A DNA stretch of 64,000 bases from Cloacibacterium sp. TD35 (lineage in GTDB: Bacteria > Bacteroidota > Bacteroidia > Flavobacteriales > Weeksellaceae), in NCBI RefSeq assembly GCF_028864635.1, contig NZ_CP104850.1, positions 626,001 to 690,000 of the forward strand. The letters run 5' to 3'. Position 1 is the stretch's first letter. Each line of letters opens with the position of its first letter. The position numbers and the translations under genes are program-made. Shown here one piece after another: positions 24,946 through 35,096 of this stretch. The notes under the pieces are model-generated. The model was not told the DNA's origin and made no database searches. It was given only the letters and a program-made list of their open reading frames with translations.

Positions 24946-25629
24946 TTAAAGTGGTTTGTTTAGCGTATCTAAAAACTCATTCACATGGGTTTGAATTTTC
25001 AGAACCAGTCTGTCTACATTAGTCACCAAAATATTATAGAAAAAATAGGCTGGAATTCCAACAAATAAACCAACTGCTGTAGTAGCCATCGCAGTATAAA
25101 TTCCCGATGCTAATAGTTTAGGAGAAACCGCTCCCGTAACATTAGAAATCTCGAAAAACGCCATTATCATTCCCACTACCGTTCCCAAGAAGCCTAACAT
25201 AGGCGCTGCTCCAGAAGCTGAAGCAAGAATATTCAGGTTTTTCTCCAGTTTAGAAACTTCTAACTGACCTTGGTTCTGCATTGCATTTGAAATATCAGAA
25301 ATGGGTCTTCCTATTCTGGTTAAGCCTTTTTCTATCATTCTGGCTTCTGGCGAATCTGTTCTTCTGCATAAATCGATAGCAGATTGTATTCTTCCGTCAT
25401 GAATGCAGTCTTTAATATTTTCTAAAAAATTAGGAGTTTCTTTAGAAGCTCTTTTGATGAAAAAATATCTTTCGAAAAAAACATACAATGCTAAAATTCC
25501 CAAAAGGAAAATGGCAATCATAATTGTATTTCCTATAATTCCTCCGCTGAAAAGTACATCCCAAAGTGAAAATACTTGTTTCTCTGTCACTTTATTGTTA
25601 ATGATAGTAGTCGTGGCTTGTAAAAACAT
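24946..25629 (-). CDS. exbB: ExbB/TolQ/MotA-family proton channel protein
   Basis: A 227-residue inner-membrane protein with three transmembrane helices (about 32-52, 139-160, 175-200) and a cytoplasmic loop between the first two. The family segment LNILASASGAAPMLGFLGTVVGMIMAF and the later TAMATTAVGLFVGIPAYFFYN are characteristic. It opens the exbB-exbD-tonB set that would energise receptors such as the one encoded at 26.4-29.1 kb. Confidence 0.93.
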   Translation of the reverse strand: MFLQATTTIINNKVTEKQVFSLWDVLFSGGIIGNTIMIAIFLLGILALYVFFERYFFIKRASKETPNFLENIKDCIHDGRIQSAIDLCRRTDSPEARMIEKGLTRIGRPISDISNAMQNQGQLEVSKLEKNLNILASASGAAPMLGFLGTVVGMIMAFFEISNVTGAVSPKLLASGIYTAMATTAVGLFVGIPAYFFYNILVTNVDRLVLKIQTHVNEFLDTLNKPL

Positions 25630-25789
25630 AATGAAAAATGTTAAGTTCGAATTTCTAAACGATAAATTTAGTGAAAAATTGTAGAATTCTTCGCTGCAAT
25701 GAATGTTTTTTGAAAAATACTTTTCAAAAAAAATCTAAAAATAAAATAAGATTCTGATGGTTTTAAATGGAAAAGAAAACAGAAGAAAG

Positions 25790-26248
25790 TTACTCTTCTA
25801 TTTCTATATCATCTGCTTTGAAATGACATTTCAATTTAAAAGGGATTGGCTCATCAGAACCTGTATAGAAATCATCTATTTTCCCTTGCCAGAATAATTG
25901 TAGCTCTCCTTCGTCATCTTTAGAAAAAGAAAGTTCATTCTCGTAGAGATAGGCTTCTTCGTCGTCATAAAGATCTACTTCTGTATAGGTTTCTTCGTCT
26001 GTATCTTCTATACGGAATGTTTTTCCTTCTAATTCATTAGAATCTATAGGAAATTCAAATACGTCTAAGGATAGCTGAGGAAAGTTATATTGTAGAGAAT
26101 CGTCTTCTACATGGTCTAAAGAATCATCTGTAATGATTTCTACTTCCAGAAAATTTTTTGAATTGAGATAAACCGCCTTGCAATATGTGCTAGAAATATG
26201 GTATTTAAGGGTTTCTTCTGGGTGATAGATTTTTAAAATCCCTTTCAT
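25790..26248 (-). CDS. Acidic conserved hypothetical protein
   Basis: A 152-residue, very acidic soluble protein with no signal peptide or membrane segment. Asp/Glu-rich stretches are spread throughout (for example DTDEETYTEVDLYDDEEAY). Alternating hydrophobic and acidic residues suggest an all-beta fold. I recognise no family. A -7 box (minus TATCTTTG, 26309-26316) supports expression, with a leader of about 55 bases. It lies between the TonB receptor and the exbB operon, but no functional link is evident. Confidence 0.75.
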   Translation of the reverse strand: MKGILKIYHPEETLKYHISSTYCKAVYLNSKNFLEVEIITDDSLDHVEDDSLQYNFPQLSLDVFEFPIDSNELEGKTFRIEDTDEETYTEVDLYDDEEAYLYENELSFSKDDEGELQLFWQGKIDDFYTGSDEPIPFKLKCHFKADDIEIEE

Positions 26249-26308
26249 GATGGTGTGTTAAAAAGAATGTTTGTTTTTAAGTTTTTTAAAATTGTAATTG
26301 TCTTCGAA

Positions 26309-26316
26309 CAAAGATA
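26309..26316 (-). promoter_or_regulatory. -7 box of the acidic protein gene
   Basis: TATCTTTG on the minus strand fits TAnnTTTG. Confidence 0.5.
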
Positions 26317-26360
26317 AAAAATTTATAAAACCACGAAAGATTTTTCGTTAAAAATCATAA

Positions 26361-26386
26361 AAAACGCAGTAAAAAAATTACTGCGC
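26361..26386 (-). terminator. Terminator of the TonB receptor gene
   Basis: CGCAGTAA and TTACTGCG form an 8-bp stem. On the minus strand a T6 run follows. Confidence 0.75.
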
Positions 26387-26403
26387 TTATTATTTTGAAA
26401 AAT

Positions 26404-29097
26404 TTATTTGAAGTTAAACTTCAGCGTGAGTACCACTTGTCTTGGTCTAATGTTTACTGTGGTGTAAGAAGTTTGATTAAAGGTAGAGTTAAAAGTTACA
26501 TTTTCGAATACGTTATTATTGGTAATATTCAGCACTTTTAGTTCTAAATCTATTTTTTCTTCCGACATAGAATATTGGTAAGAAAGGTCAAAGAAAGCAT
26601 TTTTAGCAGTTCTTTCTCTGTTGCTAGAGTGCAATTCGTCCCAAGTGAATCCTAGTGTGTGATTTTTGAAAGGATAAACATATGCAGAAAGTGCGTGGTT
26701 AAATGAATTGGTCTTGTTATTAAATCTTGCATCGTCTGGAGATTTTGTATTATTAAAACTCCAATTGGCATTATAATCTAAACTTAACCAAGAGAAATAA
26801 TTATTATTAAACTTAACACTTACTCCTTGATTTACGCCTTCTACATCTATAAAACTAGATTCTGTAGGGGTAGAATTGGCTGGTAATTGCTGATAATTAC
26901 TTAATGAATAATTATATCCTACAGACGCATTGGTTTTTAACTTAGGGAAATATTTTCCGAGTTCTGTTTTTGCAGAATTGGTTTTGCTGTTGTTTTCTAA
27001 ATTGTATCCTTTTATAATAAATTGTTGACTGTTCTCATCTAACTGATTAAGGAAAGTTACGTTATTTGTTCTGTCATTAAAGTTATAACTTACATTAAAG
27101 AAAATGTTATTCAATGGATTTCTGTACTCTAATCTTGAACCCACATAATTAGACCTTGTTTGCTGAATATCAGTATCTCTGGAAGACAAATTCTTAGCAG
27201 ACAAAAGAATAAAACCATTATAAACATCATTGATGCTTCCGAATGAATTAGTAATTCCCGCGAAAGTTGAAAATTTCCAGAATGAGGTTAAATCATATCT
27301 CATGAATAATCTTGGTTCATAAGTCACTTTATTCAGAGTTTTGTCTAAATTATTGGTTCCATTTGCAGAAATATTATTAAAATTCACAGGGAAACTTAAA
27401 TTTACATCTAAACCTTCTCTCTTATAGTTCACCATCATTTGTGCATAAGGCTTTAGATTTTTAAAATTAATGTCATTTTCTAGTGCAGTTCCATTAAACT
27501 GATAATCCTGAATAGAGTTTCCTGTAACACCATTTACATCTGTAAGTAGCTTATTATTGGTGTAATTAAGACCAACTTCTGGTGTAAAAGTCCAATTCTT
27601 TTTTGATAAACCAATTGATGCAGAATGTACCGCTTCGAAAGTTTTAAGATTAAGGAATTGATGTACCAATTCGCTATTATTTCCTCCATCTACATTTTGT
27701 AAATTCACCACATAACTCGCTGGATTGATGAATAAATCTTGCTTGTCATCTCTATAGCTGATGAAAGACATTGCGTTTACTAATCTTTCTTTCCAAGGAA
27801 TAATAGCACTTAATGAGTTTTGGAAACTATTAGATGGCGTTTTAGTTCTTTGGTTAGAAGCATTATTATTATTTTTAGTATTCGCTAAATCTCCATTCCA
27901 AAGTCCGTTATAAGTAGTGGTATTTTTAAAGAAACTTTTATTGGCGTTTTTAGAGAAAATAATTTCACCTTTTGCTTGGTTAGTATAGAAATTATTAGAC
28001 ACTAAAGAAGTGTTGCTCAAATCATTATTCGCATTGAAGGTTTTCACCGTACTTTCTCTTTCTATGGCGTTATTACTATAACTTGCGTTGGCTTTAAATT
28101 CCCATTGCTTCGAGAGATTGGTCAAAACATTTGCAGATAAATAATGTACATTATTAAATAAATATCTTTTTACAGGAACGTTTTGAGGAGTAGAAGCATT
28201 TTCTACAGAAAGCCAAGAATTTTCAGAAAAATTTCTTCTCATTCCTTCAAATCTATTCCCAAAAGCCAAAATATTATTCTCTTTTTCTACTTCTTCTCCC
28301 ATATTATTGGTTTTGTAATTTAAAACCCATTGGTATTTTTGAGTAAAGAGCATCGGAGAAAGTTTTACATTCCAAAGAGAAGGCGCTACGCCAAGTGAAG
28401 TTTCTCCTCTTCCTGTCATGGTAATAGATTTTTTGAGCTGTACATTAATCGCCGCATTTTCCGAAGAAAGTTTATCCTGTAGAATTTTTACAGGTTGATG
28501 GTTTTCAAGCACTTCTACTTTTTGCACAGCATCTTTTGGGAGAGAATTATTGATTACACCGTAACTTCCTTCCATTAAATCTTTTCCGTTTACATAGAAT
28601 TTATTAATCGGTTCACCTTGATAGAGAATAGAACCATCTTTATTTACTTCAATCCCAGGAATTTTTTTCAAAACATCGGCTAAACTTCTATCTGCTTTGC
28701 TTTCGAAAGATTTTAAATCATATGAAATGGTGTCACCACGTTTGGTAATAAGTTTAGTTTTCAGTTTTACTTCTTTAATTTCTGTGGCTTTTTCTTGAAG
28801 CACAAAATTCAAAGTCTGAGTTGTGTTATTATAATTTTCGGTGATGGTTTGATGGTTAAAAGCTTTTACCTTCACTAGAATTTTTTCGTCACTACTTGTA
28901 AAAGTCACTTTATAATTTCCTTTGGCATCGGTAATTGCATATTCTAAAATGACATTTTTCCCTATTTCTTCTATGGTTACACTTGCACTTGCAAGCGGTT
29001 TTCCATCATCATTTTTTACAGTACCAGAAATGGTTTTTTGAGCAAAAATTACAATTGAAAATAATAAAATAAAGATAAATGAAAGTGTTTTTTTCAT
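26404..29097 (-). CDS. Outer-membrane TonB-dependent receptor-like protein with carboxypeptidase-regulatory domain
   Basis: An 897-residue outer-membrane beta-barrel. The signal peptide (about 1-19) ends at FAQ. A carboxypeptidase-regulatory-like beta-sandwich follows (about 20-105, TISGTVKNDDGKPLASASVTI). A plug-like domain comes next (about 115-220) with SLADVLKKIPGIEVNKDGSI and FYVNGKDLMEG. The remainder is barrel, rich in Asn, Ser and aromatics, ending in VVLTLKFNFK with a terminal-aromatic pattern. No partner SusD lipoprotein is next to it, so polysaccharide uptake is unlikely. The ligand is unknown. It is monocistronic. Confidence 0.88.
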   Translation of the reverse strand: MKKTLSFIFILLFSIVIFAQKTISGTVKNDDGKPLASASVTIEEIGKNVILEYAITDAKGNYKVTFTSSDEKILVKVKAFNHQTITENYNNTTQTLNFVLQEKATEIKEVKLKTKLITKRGDTISYDLKSFESKADRSLADVLKKIPGIEVNKDGSILYQGEPINKFYVNGKDLMEGSYGVINNSLPKDAVQKVEVLENHQPVKILQDKLSSENAAINVQLKKSITMTGRGETSLGVAPSLWNVKLSPMLFTQKYQWVLNYKTNNMGEEVEKENNILAFGNRFEGMRRNFSENSWLSVENASTPQNVPVKRYLFNNVHYLSANVLTNLSKQWEFKANASYSNNAIERESTVKTFNANNDLSNTSLVSNNFYTNQAKGEIIFSKNANKSFFKNTTTYNGLWNGDLANTKNNNNASNQRTKTPSNSFQNSLSAIIPWKERLVNAMSFISYRDDKQDLFINPASYVVNLQNVDGGNNSELVHQFLNLKTFEAVHSASIGLSKKNWTFTPEVGLNYTNNKLLTDVNGVTGNSIQDYQFNGTALENDINFKNLKPYAQMMVNYKREGLDVNLSFPVNFNNISANGTNNLDKTLNKVTYEPRLFMRYDLTSFWKFSTFAGITNSFGSINDVYNGFILLSAKNLSSRDTDIQQTRSNYVGSRLEYRNPLNNIFFNVSYNFNDRTNNVTFLNQLDENSQQFIIKGYNLENNSKTNSAKTELGKYFPKLKTNASVGYNYSLSNYQQLPANSTPTESSFIDVEGVNQGVSVKFNNNYFSWLSLDYNANWSFNNTKSPDDARFNNKTNSFNHALSAYVYPFKNHTLGFTWDELHSSNRERTAKNAFFDLSYQYSMSEEKIDLELKVLNITNNNVFENVTFNSTFNQTSYTTVNIRPRQVVLTLKFNFK

Positions 29098-29254
29098 GTT
29101 TAAAAGTTTATCACTAAAGTATTAGTAAAAGAAAAGGATATTGTGTTACAAAATTTTTAGATAATCATTTCGGAAAAATGTTAAAGCGAACTTTTTTGCC
29201 TATTTAAATTGGTTTATTTTTCCACAAGAAACGTATTCCTGTTGCTAAATTCAG

Positions 29255-29262
29255 TAATTTTG
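29255..29262 (+). promoter_or_regulatory. -7 box of glmM
   Basis: TAATTTTG lies 41 bases before ATG 29304. No good -33 element is seen. Confidence 0.45.
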
Positions 29263-29303
29263 CAGAAATTTAATTTTCAAATAAAAATTTATCTCAACAT
29301 CAT

Positions 29304-30686
29304 ATGTCTTTAATCAAAAGTATCTCAGGAATCCGTGGAACAATCGGTGGTAAAGTAGATGATAATCTTACACCTGTAGATGTGGTAAAATTTACTGCAG
29401 CTTTCGGAACTTGGCTTCAAAAAAATAAAAATAAAAAAGATTTAACCTTAGTTATTGGTCGTGATGCCAGAATTTCTGGTGCTATGGTTAATTCATTGGT
29501 CACCGCTACTTTACAAGGATTGGGAATTCATGTAGTAGATTTAGGACTTTCTACTACGCCAACCGTGGAAGTGATGGTTCCAGAACTCAATGCTGATGGC
29601 GGAATTATCTTAACCGCTTCTCACAACCCAAAACAATGGAACGCTCTGAAATTGCTCAACGAAAAAGGAGAATTTATCAGCGGAAAAGATGGTGTAGAAA
29701 TGCTAGAAATAGCCGAAAAAGAAGATTTCAACTTTGCCGAAGTTGACGATTTAGGAAAATACGAAACCCGAACAGACGCTTTTGACATTCATATTCAGAA
29801 AATTCTAGATTTACCAATGGTAGATGTAGAAGCTGTAAAAGCTAAAAAATTCAAAGTAGTCTTAGACGCTGTAAATTCAACAGGAGGGATTTCTCTTCCG
29901 CCACTTCTAGAAAAATTAGGCTGCGAAGTGGTAAAACTATACTGCGAACCAAACGGACAATTTCCACACAATCCAGAACCTTTGAAAGAGCATTTGACAG
30001 ACATTTGTGATTTGATCAAAAAAGAAGGTGCAGATGCAGGAATTGTAGTAGACCCAGATGTAGACAGATTGGCACTTATTGACGAAAATGGCGAAATGTT
30101 CGGTGAAGAATACACTTTGGTAGCTGTGGCAGACTATTTGCTGAGGCATAAGAAGGGAGTTGCTGTTTCTAACCTTTCTTCGAGCCGAGCTTTGAGAGAT
30201 GTTGCTAGAAATCTAGGTTCAGAATATTTTGCAAGTGCTGTAGGAGAAGTAAATGTGGTGACTTTAATGAAGGAGAAAAATGCAGTCATTGGTGGAGAAG
30301 GAAACGGCGGAATTATTTATCCAGATTTGCATTACGGAAGAGATTCTTTAGTTGGCGTTGCATTATTTTTAACACATTTGGCTAAAGAAAACAAAACCGT
30401 TTCTGAGTTAAGAGCTACATATCCAGCTTATTACATGGGTAAAAAGAAGATAGAACTTACTCCAGAAATAGATGTAGATGCATTATTAATAAAAATGCAG
30501 GAAGAATATAAAAATGAAGAAATTTCTACTATAGATGGTGTGAAAATTGATTTTCCCGAAAATTGGGTTCACCTCAGAAAATCAAACACAGAACCTATTA
30601 TTAGAATTTATACAGAAGCCTTTTCTCAGCAAGAAGCAGATGAACTGGCAGACAAAATGATAGCAAAAATTAAAAGTTTAATTTAG
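29304..30686 (+). CDS. glmM: Phosphoglucosamine mutase
   Basis: A phosphohexomutase that most likely converts glucosamine-6-P to glucosamine-1-P for UDP-GlcNAc synthesis. The active-site phosphoserine loop is LTASHNPKQWNALK (near 103), metal-binding DPDVDRLALIDENGE is near 248, and the sugar-binding GEGNGGIIYPDLHYGRD near 330. The C-terminal phosphate-binding LRKSNTEPIIRIYTEA is near 425. The length is 460 residues. The Bacteroidota enzyme is often listed as GlmM; phosphomannomutase activity cannot be excluded from sequence. Confidence 0.9.
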   Translation: MSLIKSISGIRGTIGGKVDDNLTPVDVVKFTAAFGTWLQKNKNKKDLTLVIGRDARISGAMVNSLVTATLQGLGIHVVDLGLSTTPTVEVMVPELNADGGIILTASHNPKQWNALKLLNEKGEFISGKDGVEMLEIAEKEDFNFAEVDDLGKYETRTDAFDIHIQKILDLPMVDVEAVKAKKFKVVLDAVNSTGGISLPPLLEKLGCEVVKLYCEPNGQFPHNPEPLKEHLTDICDLIKKEGADAGIVVDPDVDRLALIDENGEMFGEEYTLVAVADYLLRHKKGVAVSNLSSSRALRDVARNLGSEYFASAVGEVNVVTLMKEKNAVIGGEGNGGIIYPDLHYGRDSLVGVALFLTHLAKENKTVSELRATYPAYYMGKKKIELTPEIDVDALLIKMQEEYKNEEISTIDGVKIDFPENWVHLRKSNTEPIIRIYTEAFSQQEADELADKMIAKIKSLI

Positions 30687-30752
30687 AATCAAGAATTAAG
30701 AACCGAGAATCAAGAATTTTTTAAAAATCTTGTTTTTTGAATCTTGTTTCTA
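30686..30752. repeat. Short-word repeat tract (word AATCAAGAAT)
   Basis: GAATCAAGAATT occurs at 30686-30697 and GAATCAAGAATT again near 30706, followed by complementary AATCTTG copies at about 30726 and 30740. The tract can fold on itself. It separates glmM from the TPR gene. Confidence 0.55.
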
Positions 30753-30769
30753 AAAATCTATAAAATAAT

Positions 30770-32140
30770 TTGGAAGAATTTTTTGAAAATGAGCTTGCTA
30801 AAAAGTTCGAAGACATGATAGAAAATAACGAACAGTTCTACTTTGACACAGAAGAAGTAGAAGACATTGTTATTTTTTATTTAGAAATGGGAGACATTAA
30901 TTTTGCAGAAATGGCTGTGAATTATGGCTTAAATCTTCACCCTAATTCTATCGAACTGAAAGTTAAGCAATTAGAAGTCTTTTTAGAACTCGAAAAATAT
31001 GTTCAAGCTCGCCAATTAATTGAAGAGTTGAAACCTTCATGTTCAGAAAGCACCGACTTTTTGGTTTGTTGTGCCAAATATTATTCCAACAACGGAAATC
31101 CTAGAAAATCAATAGAATTTTGCGAAAAAGCATTAGAACTTGAAGAGGAAGAAAGTTTCCTGCATAATTTCATTGCAGATGAATATTACAACCTCCAAGA
31201 CCCTTTTAATGCATTGAAAAACTACAAATTAGCATTAAAACACGATCCTCAAGATGAATATGCGCTAGAAAGTGCGATGATGTGTTATGGCGAAATGAAT
31301 CGTCATGCTGAAGCAGAAGAATTTTTGCAAAATTATATCAATCAGTTTCCTTTTTCAGAAACCGCTTGGTTTGAAATGGGACAATTCTATTTCAACCGAA
31401 AAAACTACGAAAAAGCGATTCAGTCTTTTGATTATTTACTAGCTATTAATTCTGATTCGGCTGGAGTTTATGCAAATAAAGCAGCGTGTTATGAAGCTAT
31501 GGAACAATGGCAAAAAGCGATTGAGGTTTATCAGGAACAGCTAGAATTAGAATATACCAAAGCTTTTACGTATTACAAAATTGGATTGTGCTATAAAGCG
31601 GCCAAAAAAAATATGGAAGCGCTTCGTGCTTTTCAGAAATCTTTAAGAGAAGACCCTCAGTTTTATCTTTCGATGATGGAGCAAAGCGACATTTATTTGG
31701 AAATGGGAAGCATGAAAGAAGCTTTACACTTTGCTAAAGAAGCAGTTGCGCTGAATGAAAATAACCTAGAATTCCAGAAGAAATTAGCCTTTCTTTACAT
31801 AGATTCTGGCAGATTCGAAGAATCGCTTTCTTGTCTGAAAAAATTAGTAGATGTAGAGCCAAAAAGATTCTACAATTGGTATGCATACAGCGAAGTGATT
31901 ATGCTTATCGGAGAATATGAAGATGCGATTACCGTTTTAGAACAAGCCACTAAAATTCACCAAAGGGCAGAATTGTATTATCAGCTCAGCAATTCTTATC
32001 TTCACTTAAATGATGTGGAAAACGGACAAAAAGCATTGCAAAAAGCCCTAGAATTAGATGAAAGTCTTTCTAGCGATATGCAAGAAAAATATCCTTTTAT
32101 TAAGGAGCAAATTTCTAAAGAAAAGAGTAAAAATAAATAG
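30770..32140 (+). CDS. Tetratricopeptide-repeat protein
   Basis: A 456-residue soluble protein made almost wholly of TPR helices (about ten repeats from residue 40 to the end). A clear example is ETAWFEMGQFYFNRKNYEKA followed by IQSFDYLLAINSD. There is no signal peptide, so it is probably a cytoplasmic protein-interaction scaffold. The start is TTG 30770; the first internal methionine (about residue 16) would shorten an otherwise coherent acidic N-terminus. It follows glmM by 83 bases holding a word-repeat tract. The partner is unknown. Confidence 0.85.
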   Translation: MEEFFENELAKKFEDMIENNEQFYFDTEEVEDIVIFYLEMGDINFAEMAVNYGLNLHPNSIELKVKQLEVFLELEKYVQARQLIEELKPSCSESTDFLVCCAKYYSNNGNPRKSIEFCEKALELEEEESFLHNFIADEYYNLQDPFNALKNYKLALKHDPQDEYALESAMMCYGEMNRHAEAEEFLQNYINQFPFSETAWFEMGQFYFNRKNYEKAIQSFDYLLAINSDSAGVYANKAACYEAMEQWQKAIEVYQEQLELEYTKAFTYYKIGLCYKAAKKNMEALRAFQKSLREDPQFYLSMMEQSDIYLEMGSMKEALHFAKEAVALNENNLEFQKKLAFLYIDSGRFEESLSCLKKLVDVEPKRFYNWYAYSEVIMLIGEYEDAITVLEQATKIHQRAELYYQLSNSYLHLNDVENGQKALQKALELDESLSSDMQEKYPFIKEQISKEKSKNK

Positions 32141-32141
32141 C

Positions 32142-32172
32142 AAATCCCGAGAAATTCTCGGGATTTTTTTTA
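32142..32172. terminator. Terminator after the TPR gene
   Basis: AATCCCGAGAA and TTCTCGGGATT flank a single A, with T8 after. It also abuts the stop of the converging membrane-protein gene. Confidence 0.85.
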
Positions 32173-33435
32173 TTTATAATTCTGCTCTAAAAACCAAATA
32201 AATTCCTCCATTCTGTAAACATTATTCGCAACCAAGAAAACGAATAAAATTCCCACAAAAACCGTCAGAAAAGAAAGCGTTTTTGGAGAATTTTTATACC
32301 CGAAAAACAACCATCCCAACATCATCGGAACTACAAAAATGAAATGCCCACCATAAATATAAGAAGTATGCAAACCAAACTTCAAAACGCAATGAATGAT
32401 GATATCTACGAAAAATGAAAGCATTAAAATCTGTACAAATTTGTTTTTGAAGTTTTTAAAATAACTCCAAAAAACAAGAACCAGAACTGCGCCAACGAAA
32501 ATATACGGAGCTACTGATGTGAAAACATCCATAAATAGGGCGTTGTAATGGAAGCCTTTTTTATTGTGATAGTCTCTCACCACAAAATTAGAAAAAATCA
32601 TATTTCCCCCTAAAAACCAAGACGAAATCATGTCCCAAAGTGGTGTAACCTTCGGTTTTGAGAATTTCTCGTATTGTTCACCTGTTTTAGTGAAAATCCT
32701 CATGTAGTCCCAATCTAATCGGTATAAAAATAACAACACGAAAACCGCTGCTGAAATCACAACTCTAATCGCGGCATTGAAAAAGTTTTTAAAATTCTTG
32801 AATAAACCTTTCTCAAAAAGGATAGGAATGTAGACTTTTACAATATTCGTAATGGTTAAACCACCTACTAAAACCGAAGCAAAAGTGAGCGGAAATAGAG
32901 AAATTTTCTTTTCTTTTTTGAGTTTTGCCGCTGCGTAATAATTAAAAGCTACCAAAAACAGCAAAGTATAAGTATAAGTTTCTGGCGTGAACGAAAGCAG
33001 AATTGGAGTTGTAAAAAAAGCAAAGAAAAAGGTAATTAATACATTGATTTTCAAAGGAATCCTTACAATATTTCTTAAATATTTAAACAACTGAACCAAA
33101 GCCAAACTCACAGCAAAATTACTGCACCAAGCCAAAACCAAACGGAAAATTTCATTCTTTTTACCATCCGAAATCCAAAGAGCAAATTCTCTGATAAAAT
33201 CGAAGAAATAATTAGAAAGCGGATGTCTCTCGAAACCACCACCTGTCATTACAATCGAGCGATTATCAAAACTGAAATAAGCGTCCCAAGGAATTCTATC
33301 ATCATATATAATTCTATAATTCAGGGCGATATAGCTTCCTAAAATTCCGTAAGAAGTGAGGAAAATAACAAACAAAACCCATTCTACCCCATTGCTTGGG
33401 AATATCAGTTTTAAAGTGTCTTTGAATTTTTTCAA
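32170..33435 (-). CDS. Polytopic membrane protein of unknown function
   Basis: About 421 residues with roughly nine to ten hydrophobic helices and short charged loops. The arrangement, with an early periplasmic loop (DDRIPWDAYFSFDNRSIVMT) and a later GFERHPLSNYFF, recalls glycosyltransferase-C-like Bacteroidota membrane proteins, but I see no proven catalytic motif. The open frame extends to TTG 33555 into the selO end. A -7 box (minus TATTTTTG, 33450-33457) and the MKKFKDTLKLIF start make TTG 33435 more likely. A second TATATTTG at 33517-33524 leaves the longer forms possible. Function unknown. Confidence 0.7.
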   Translation of the reverse strand: MKKFKDTLKLIFPSNGVEWVLFVIFLTSYGILGSYIALNYRIIYDDRIPWDAYFSFDNRSIVMTGGGFERHPLSNYFFDFIREFALWISDGKKNEIFRLVLAWCSNFAVSLALVQLFKYLRNIVRIPLKINVLITFFFAFFTTPILLSFTPETYTYTLLFLVAFNYYAAAKLKKEKKISLFPLTFASVLVGGLTITNIVKVYIPILFEKGLFKNFKNFFNAAIRVVISAAVFVLLFLYRLDWDYMRIFTKTGEQYEKFSKPKVTPLWDMISSWFLGGNMIFSNFVVRDYHNKKGFHYNALFMDVFTSVAPYIFVGAVLVLVFWSYFKNFKNKFVQILMLSFFVDIIIHCVLKFGLHTSYIYGGHFIFVVPMMLGWLFFGYKNSPKTLSFLTVFVGILFVFLVANNVYRMEEFIWFLEQNYK

Positions 33436-33527
33436 GGATAAAATTTTTGCAAAAATATGGTTTTTAAATGCAAAGAGCGCAAAGAATATTTTACAAATCA
33501 ACTGTTTTGATGTTCGCAAATATACTT

Positions 33528-35072
33528 CTACGAAGAACAAGAAAGTGAACTGCAACCCACTACTCCTTCATATTTTTCTGGTCTTTTCACTGAAAATTCT
33601 GGGTAGATTTCTTTATAAGGTTTTTGTAAAGCTTTCCAAAGTTTGTCAAAAAGTTCTGTTTTGCCTTCTTCCATTTCTGCAATGCAATCGTAAAGCAGAT
33701 AGTTTCTCAAGACAAATTTCGGATTGGCTTTTTGCATGATTTTTCGGCTTTCTTCTTTGGAAATTTGATTATAAGAAAGTCTTTGTCTGTAATTTTCAAC
33801 AAATTCTATAACCAAAGTTTCTTGTTCTTTATTCAAGTTTTGATAGAAAGATTTTTTGAAATGCTCATCGATATTTGTACCTTCTTCAAGGCTTTCTAAC
33901 TGACTGAAAAACAACGTATAGTCTATAGAAATTTCTTCCATTAATTTTTGCCAAGAAGTAAAGAAATCTGCATCGTATCTTTCTAATTTTTCAAACCCGA
34001 ATTTCTTCGCCATCATTTCATCATGCTTTTTCCAAAACATTTCGCTATAATCAATTAAGATTTTTTCCAGCGCTGCTTCATCTTTAATTAATGGGAAAAG
34101 TGCATTCGCCAATTGAATTAAATTCCAATGGGCTATGTGTGCTTGCTTACCGAAAGCGTATCTTCTTCCTGGTAAATCGGTTGTATTTGAAGTGAAATTC
34201 AAATTATATTCATCTAAAAATGAGAATGGGCCGTAATCTATCGTATTACCAATAATGCTCATATTATCAGTATTCATTACGCCATGTGTAAATCCTACTC
34301 TAATCCATTCTACAATCATATCGGCGGTTTTTTCGCCCACTATTTTGAAAAATTCCAGATATTTTTCGGTTGAGTTTTTATCAATTTCTGAGAAATAATT
34401 TTCGATGGTAAAATCTGCTAATTTTTGTAAAGTATCCAATTCATTTCTTGCTGCTAACAACTCAAAATGCCCAAAACGAAGAAACGTTTCCGAAGTTCTG
34501 ATGACAACTGCTCCTTGCTCGAAATCTACATTTCCGTTGTACATGATATCTCGAGCCACTTTTTCTCCAGAAAGCGAAAGAGAAAGCGCTCTTGTAGTAG
34601 GAATTCCCAAGTGAAACATGGCTTCACTCATGAGATATTCTCTGATAGATGAACGCAACACGGCTCTACCATCAGCATGACGAGAGTAAGGAGTTGCGCC
34701 CGCACCTTTCCATTGAATTTCTGTTGATTTTCCTTCAGAATTTTGGATTTCTCCGGCATAAATGGCTCTTCCGTCACCTAATTGACCAGCCCATTGTCCG
34801 AACTGATGACCTGCATAAGCGGTAGAAAAAGTTTTCACGTTTTCTGAAAGTTTGGTAGCATTCAAAAAGTCTGTATCTTCTTGGTTTTCAATTTTTCCTA
34901 AGCCTATTTCTTCGGCTAGATTTTCGTTAAAGTGCAATAACTGCGCTTTTTTGAATCCATAAATATCGGTAAGTGCAAAAAAGAAATTGGGAGTTTGTCT
35001 TTGCGCAGGATTTCCTGAAAAGTCTCCTGGAAAAAGATCTAAATATTTCTGTGTAATTTTATCTAAATTCAT
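33528..35072 (-). CDS. selO: Protein adenylyltransferase SelO (YdiU family)
   Basis: A pseudokinase-fold enzyme that transfers AMP to Ser/Thr/Tyr of proteins. It is 514 residues long with the family core: QFGQWAGQLGDGRAIYAGE near 94, WKGAGATPYSRHADGRAVLR near 120 and HGVMNTDNMSIIG near 258 (Asn and Asp metal ligands). The chain ends SLSCSS: Cys512 is third from the end, where the eukaryotic protein carries selenocysteine. A -7 box (minus TAGTTTTG, 35077-35084) ends four bases before ATG 35072, so the mRNA may be leaderless. It stands alone behind a pbp1A terminator. Confidence 0.95.
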   Translation of the reverse strand: MNLDKITQKYLDLFPGDFSGNPAQRQTPNFFFALTDIYGFKKAQLLHFNENLAEEIGLGKIENQEDTDFLNATKLSENVKTFSTAYAGHQFGQWAGQLGDGRAIYAGEIQNSEGKSTEIQWKGAGATPYSRHADGRAVLRSSIREYLMSEAMFHLGIPTTRALSLSLSGEKVARDIMYNGNVDFEQGAVVIRTSETFLRFGHFELLAARNELDTLQKLADFTIENYFSEIDKNSTEKYLEFFKIVGEKTADMIVEWIRVGFTHGVMNTDNMSIIGNTIDYGPFSFLDEYNLNFTSNTTDLPGRRYAFGKQAHIAHWNLIQLANALFPLIKDEAALEKILIDYSEMFWKKHDEMMAKKFGFEKLERYDADFFTSWQKLMEEISIDYTLFFSQLESLEEGTNIDEHFKKSFYQNLNKEQETLVIEFVENYRQRLSYNQISKEESRKIMQKANPKFVLRNYLLYDCIAEMEEGKTELFDKLWKALQKPYKEIYPEFSVKRPEKYEGVVGCSSLSCSS

Positions 35073-35076
35073 TTTG

Positions 35077-35084
35077 CAAAACTA
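35077..35084 (-). promoter_or_regulatory. -7 box of selO, adjoining the ATG
   Basis: TAGTTTTG on the minus strand has only four bases between it and the ATG. Confidence 0.5.
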
Positions 35085-35096
35085 AATGATTTTCAA